From Agrobacterium tumefaciens (GTDB lineage: Bacteria > Pseudomonadota > Alphaproteobacteria > Rhizobiales > Rhizobiaceae): a DNA stretch of 64,000 nucleotides. The translations under genes and the position numbers were made by a program. This document shows positions 62,717-64,000 of the stretch, piece after piece; position 1 is the stretch's first letter, and each line of letters starts with the position of its first letter. Location of the stretch: contig CP048469.1 in NCBI GenBank assembly GCA_025559845.1, forward strand, positions 2,108,001-2,172,000, read 5' to 3'. The notes under the pieces were generated by a model. That model ran no database searches. It was not told the DNA's origin and saw nothing but the letters and a program-made list of their open reading frames with translations.

Positions 62717-64000
62717 GTGAACAACGGCGAGTTTTATTCATCGTCCAGGACGGACGAAAACGAGCGACGATCCAGCCAGCAAGCGCCCAATCGGCAGCTT
62801 GGGCGTGTGATCGCCTGCGATGGCGCACGCGCCACAATCGCCGCAGATACCGATCCCGGTTCCACCGATCTTTCACAACTCTGGTCCGTGGGCCGCCTGA
62901 TCTCCATAGAGATGGGCACCAGCCGGGTTGCCGCCCTCACCTGCTCGATGCGCACCAAAGACGACGGCTGGTCGAGCGACGGTAGCAACACGTTGCTGAT
63001 AGAGGTTGACCTGTTGGGCGAAGTCTACCGGACGGAAGATGGCAGCGAACGCTTCTCGACCGGCATCTCACGATATCCTTATCTTGGCGCTGTGGCGCAT
63101 CGCATCCGAACAAGCGATCTCTCGAAAATCTACGATAGCGGCAAGCGCGACGCCTGTGTCATTGGCAAGCTCACACAGGACGATGCCATCGACGCAACGA
63201 TCAGCATTCCGCAGATGCTGGCCAAACACTTTGCCGTCGTCGGCTCCACGGGTGTCGGCAAATCGACCGCTGTTTCATTGCTGCTCAACAAGGCAATCGA
63301 AACCGACCCGAAACTTCGTATCCTCATTCTCGATCCGCATAACGAATTCGCCGCCGCCTTCCCCAGCAATTCCGTCGTCATCGACACCGATACGCTCGAT
63401 CTGCCGTTCTGGCTGATGCGACTGGATGAGTTTGCCGAAGTGGTGTTTCGCGGGCGAAAGCCGGTTCCTGAAGAGATGGACATCCTTCGTGATCTGATCC
63501 CCGATGCAAAACGGGTTTTCCGGGGATCAGAGGGTTCTGCCGTTCGGCGCAGCTCCGACAAGAGCGCGGTCACCTCGGACTCGCCCATTCCCTATCGGAT
63601 CGCCGACCTGCTGGCGATGATCGACGAACGCATTGGCCGACTTGAAGGACGCAGCGACAAGCCCGCCTTGCGCTCGCTCAAGATCCGTATCCTCTCCGCG
63701 ATCAATGATCCGCGCTATCACTTCATGTTCTCCAGCAACACGATCAGCGACACGATCATGGAAACGCTGGCACATATTTTCCGTGTTCCCGGCGATGGCA
63801 AACCGATCTCTGTCTTTCAGCTCTCTGGCATTCCCTCTGAAGTCGTAAACTCCGTTGCGTCGGTGCTTTGCCGGATGTCGTTTGAACTCGCCGTTCTGGC
63901 ACGTGGTTCGCTGCATATGCTGGTGGTTTGCGAGGAAGCGCACCGTTATGTTCCGGCAGACCCGGAGCGCGGCTTTTTCCCGACCCGACAGGCGATTGCC
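62717..64000 (+). CDS. HerA/DUF87-type hexameric ATPase, 3' end outside window
   Basis: 428 codons are seen from a GTG at 62717, with the frame open to the right edge. A ~150-residue N-terminal HAS-barrel-like domain (QLGRVIACDGARATIAADTD, GRLISIEMGTSRVAALTC) is followed by Walker A VVGSTGVGKST (about residue 180), the Walker B-like ILILDPHNEFAAAF, a long insertion and a second conserved stretch VVCEEAHRYVPAD. This is the FtsK-HerA family of DNA-translocating ATPases, members of which act in DNA repair, end resection with NurA, or antiphage defence. The partner nuclease, if any, would lie to the right. Confidence 0.82.
   Translation, partial: MNNGEFYSSSRTDENERRSSQQAPNRQLGRVIACDGARATIAADTDPGSTDLSQLWSVGRLISIEMGTSRVAALTCSMRTKDDGWSSDGSNTLLIEVDLLGEVYRTEDGSERFSTGISRYPYLGAVAHRIRTSDLSKIYDSGKRDACVIGKLTQDDAIDATISIPQMLAKHFAVVGSTGVGKSTAVSLLLNKAIETDPKLRILILDPHNEFAAAFPSNSVVIDTDTLDLPFWLMRLDEFAEVVFRGRKPVPEEMDILRDLIPDAKRVFRGSEGSAVRRSSDKSAVTSDSPIPYRIADLLAMIDERIGRLEGRSDKPALRSLKIRILSAINDPRYHFMFSSNTISDTIMETLAHIFRVPGDGKPISVFQLSGIPSEVVNSVASVLCRMSFELAVLARGSLHMLVVCEEAHRYVPADPERGFFPTRQAIA

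Overview
The window looks like a chromosome segment of a Rhizobiaceae member (Agrobacterium/Rhizobium group) with a foreign genomic island at its left end. Support for the host comes from a 969-residue UvrB with long terminal extensions, the order tRNA-Tyr/tRNA-Gly/rlmB, a rhizobial-type dispersed repeat (20312-20360), ilvC and ilvI/ilvH, pdxJ, NMT1/THI5-like and AfuA/FbpA-like ABC systems, and many small proteins typical of rhizobia. The species call is inference from protein character only.

1-15082, genomic island, left border outside the window. A 611-aa tyrosine integrase lies just downstream of the 3' end of tRNA-Gly(TCC), the usual arrangement for an island inserted into a tRNA gene. 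The cargo suggests handling of plant phenolics: the C-terminal end of a subtype-B tannase, two divergent pirin (quercetinase-like) proteins, an SDR, and a co-oriented TetR / outer-membrane factor / EmrA / EmrB / YdhP-like MFS / FAD-monooxygenase set. Near the integrase are a small Hha/YmoA-family protein (otherwise an enterobacterial H-NS partner, so a hint of gammaproteobacterial origin), an XRE repressor whose start codon lies inside a perfect inverted repeat, and a LysR-type ligand domain without a DNA-binding domain. No conjugation genes are visible.

15083-27821, host chromosome: tRNA-Gly, tRNA-Tyr, rlmB, an acyl-CoA thioesterase, small membrane and DUF genes, a PepSY transmembrane gene broken by one in-frame TAA, uvrB, an esterase, PRC-barrel and DUF922 periplasmic proteins, and a J-domain protein whose tail sequence is duplicated downstream.

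27885-35907, an eight-gene operon with a divergent LysR regulator: NMT1/THI5-like ABC importer, allantoinase-like cyclic amidohydrolase, SDR, DUF3830, acetamidase/formamidase and a LOG-family nucleotide hydrolase. It looks like uptake and stepwise opening of an unidentified cyclic amide, ureide or pyrimidine-like compound, and is the best candidate here for an undescribed pathway.

36114-57173: tRNA-Thr(TGT), a membrane diguanylate cyclase, an endonuclease/exonuclease/phosphatase-family protein, an AfuABC/FbpABC-like importer, a PLP aminotransferase, an RbsD/FucU protein, ilvC, TetR, AraC with a divergent zinc alcohol dehydrogenase, NDH-2, pdxJ, a MerR-LuxR fusion regulator, a RecD-like helicase, an SDR-DoxX fusion with DUF2269, and a secreted protein / ECF sigma / anti-sigma operon.

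57183-64000: a LysE exporter, an aldo/keto reductase, an ArsR-AHSA1 pair that appears to be leaderless and self-regulated, ilvI-ilvH preceded by an attenuator with an 18-residue Leu/Val/Ile-rich leader peptide, and the start of a HerA/DUF87 ATPase running off the right edge. No CRISPR array, rRNA operon or complete insertion sequence was seen.
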